A stretch of 5,526 bases of DNA, from positions 1-5,526 of the forward strand of contig JACQHI010000188.1 in NCBI GenBank assembly GCA_016199105.1, given 5' to 3'. This stretch comes from Lentisphaerota bacterium (GTDB lineage: Bacteria; Verrucomicrobiota; Kiritimatiellia; JAAZAB01). The notes below the pieces were generated by a model that did not search any database, was not told the origin of the DNA, and saw only the letters and a program-made list of their open reading frames with translations. Shown here in pieces: positions 4,830-5,526 of this stretch; position 1 is the stretch's first letter, and each line of letters begins with the position of its first letter. Made by a program: the position numbers and the translations under genes.

Positions 4830-5526
4830 ATGGCGCGATGCATCCGGATTCCACTCGGCCCGTTTGAAAAGTATTTCATCCTGCGCGCGCGGAGGGACAC
4901 CGCGTTCGCGGTCAGTTCGTACTGGGAACTCGATCGGCCTCCCGACCCGGCGCGCCTGCGGCGCGCCCTGGAAGCCCTGCGCCCGCTCTGCCCTGTTTTT
5001 TTCTCCACCCTCGCCGTGGACGAAACCGATCCTTTGCAACTTGTCGCCGTATGCGATCCGGACCGGCCGATCGACGATTTTTTGTCTGTCCATGACACGT
5101 GGACTGGCGCTCCGGGCGAATTTTTCCGGCGGAAAGTCCTGCCCGCGCCGGATCCCTGGGCGGAGGGTTTATTTCGGCTGCTTGCCGTGACGGGGCCAAT
5201 TCCCCTGCTGGGATTTCACATTCCCCATACCATCGCGGACGGCTTCACGGCAAACGCCTTCCAGCAGCTTTTCGTCGAATTGTACACGGAAGGCCCGGCG
5301 TGGCGCGGGTCTCCGCCCCGCGCGGATTTCGCCGGCACCCGCATGCCCATTCAATGGCTGAGGCGGACCTTCAAGCCCGGCCTGCTGAACGAGCCCGCCC
5401 TGAAGCCGCACGCGACACGGCCGCTTTCCCTGAGCCTCCCGGCGGGAATATCTCCCACGGATATCGAGGTGCGGGTCGTGCGCCATTCCCTGAGTACACG
5501 CGAGTTCGCCGGCGTGTTCGACCGCG
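4830..5526 (+). CDS. Condensation-domain-like acyltransferase, partial
   Basis: The first 232 residues are present and the gene runs off the right edge. The superfamily is that of NRPS condensation domains, Pap acyltransferases and chloramphenicol acetyltransferase, which move an acyl group from a thioester to an amine or alcohol. The key sign is PHTIADG at residues 132-138, inside GFHIPHTIADGFTA. It is the HHxxxDG motif with the second, catalytic His kept (H133), Asp and Gly kept, and the first His replaced by Pro. Its position about 130 residues in is normal for the fold. The N-terminus (LGPFEKYFILRAR, then PARLRRALEALRPLCP) also fits the first strand and helix. No signal peptide is seen, so it should be cytoplasmic. 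A DFGWG-type motif would lie beyond the window. The ATG at 4830 has a ribosome binding site and lies 33 bases after the upstream stop, so the two genes probably share a transcript. Substrates are unknown. Confidence 0.9.
   Translation, partial: MARCIRIPLGPFEKYFILRARRDTAFAVSSYWELDRPPDPARLRRALEALRPLCPVFFSTLAVDETDPLQLVAVCDPDRPIDDFLSVHDTWTGAPGEFFRRKVLPAPDPWAEGLFRLLAVTGPIPLLGFHIPHTIADGFTANAFQQLFVELYTEGPAWRGSPPRADFAGTRMPIQWLRRTFKPGLLNEPALKPHATRPLSLSLPAGISPTDIEVRVVRHSLSTREFAGVFDR

Noticed and set aside
2976..5093. A 705-codon open frame on the minus strand
   Set aside because: It lies antisense to the 848-aa gene and the acyltransferase, both of which have start signals and recognisable protein features. 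Long antisense frames are a usual by-product of G+C-rich codon bias.
4786..5190. A 134-codon plus-strand frame at the start of the acyltransferase
   Set aside because: It is out of frame with the acyltransferase frame that contains PHTIADG and stays open to the window edge.
1..5526. CRISPR array, tRNA, rRNA or insertion sequence
   Set aside because: No regularly spaced repeats, cloverleaf, rRNA-like sequence or transposase frame was seen on either strand.

Overview
The window holds four genes and one gene remnant in three blocks. The left block (about 1-1005) is accessory DNA. It contains a short minus-strand antitoxin gene of the 'putative addiction module component' type, followed by the first ~23 codons of a RelE/ParE-like toxin that then breaks off. 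It also holds a C-rich, G-poor stretch, two hairpin-forming palindromes and about 490 bases without a convincing gene. The middle block is one minus-strand gene (1006-2040) for an exported protein of unknown function. The right block (2250 to the end) is a G+C-rich plus-strand gene pair: a large exported protein of 848 residues, then, 33 bases later, an acyltransferase of the condensation-domain superfamily that runs off the window. The middle gene and the right-hand pair diverge from a 209-base spacer.

The organism cannot be fixed from the sequence. The G+C-rich coding style, the exported proteins of unknown function, the Unstab_antitox module and the palindromes or TTGTG-type repeats between genes would suit an environmental Gram-negative of the Planctomycetota-Verrucomicrobiota-Kiritimatiellota-Lentisphaerota group. 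This is an inference with low confidence.

How the genes work together: the toxin-antitoxin unit looks dead on the toxin side, leaving an antitoxin that may still bind its own promoter, where a perfect dyad lies between the -35 and -10 elements. The right-hand pair is probably one operon. Its first product has an N-terminal beta-rich part, a helical middle with an Asn/His/Tyr-rich region, and a C-terminal beta-rich part. This layout recalls toroid-fold polysaccharide lyases, but I could not assign a family. Its second product carries the PHxxxDG form of the HHxxxDG catalytic motif. Co-transcription of an exported toroid-like protein with a condensation-type acyltransferase is the most unusual feature here. 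No complete novel defence or mobile system is visible in this window.
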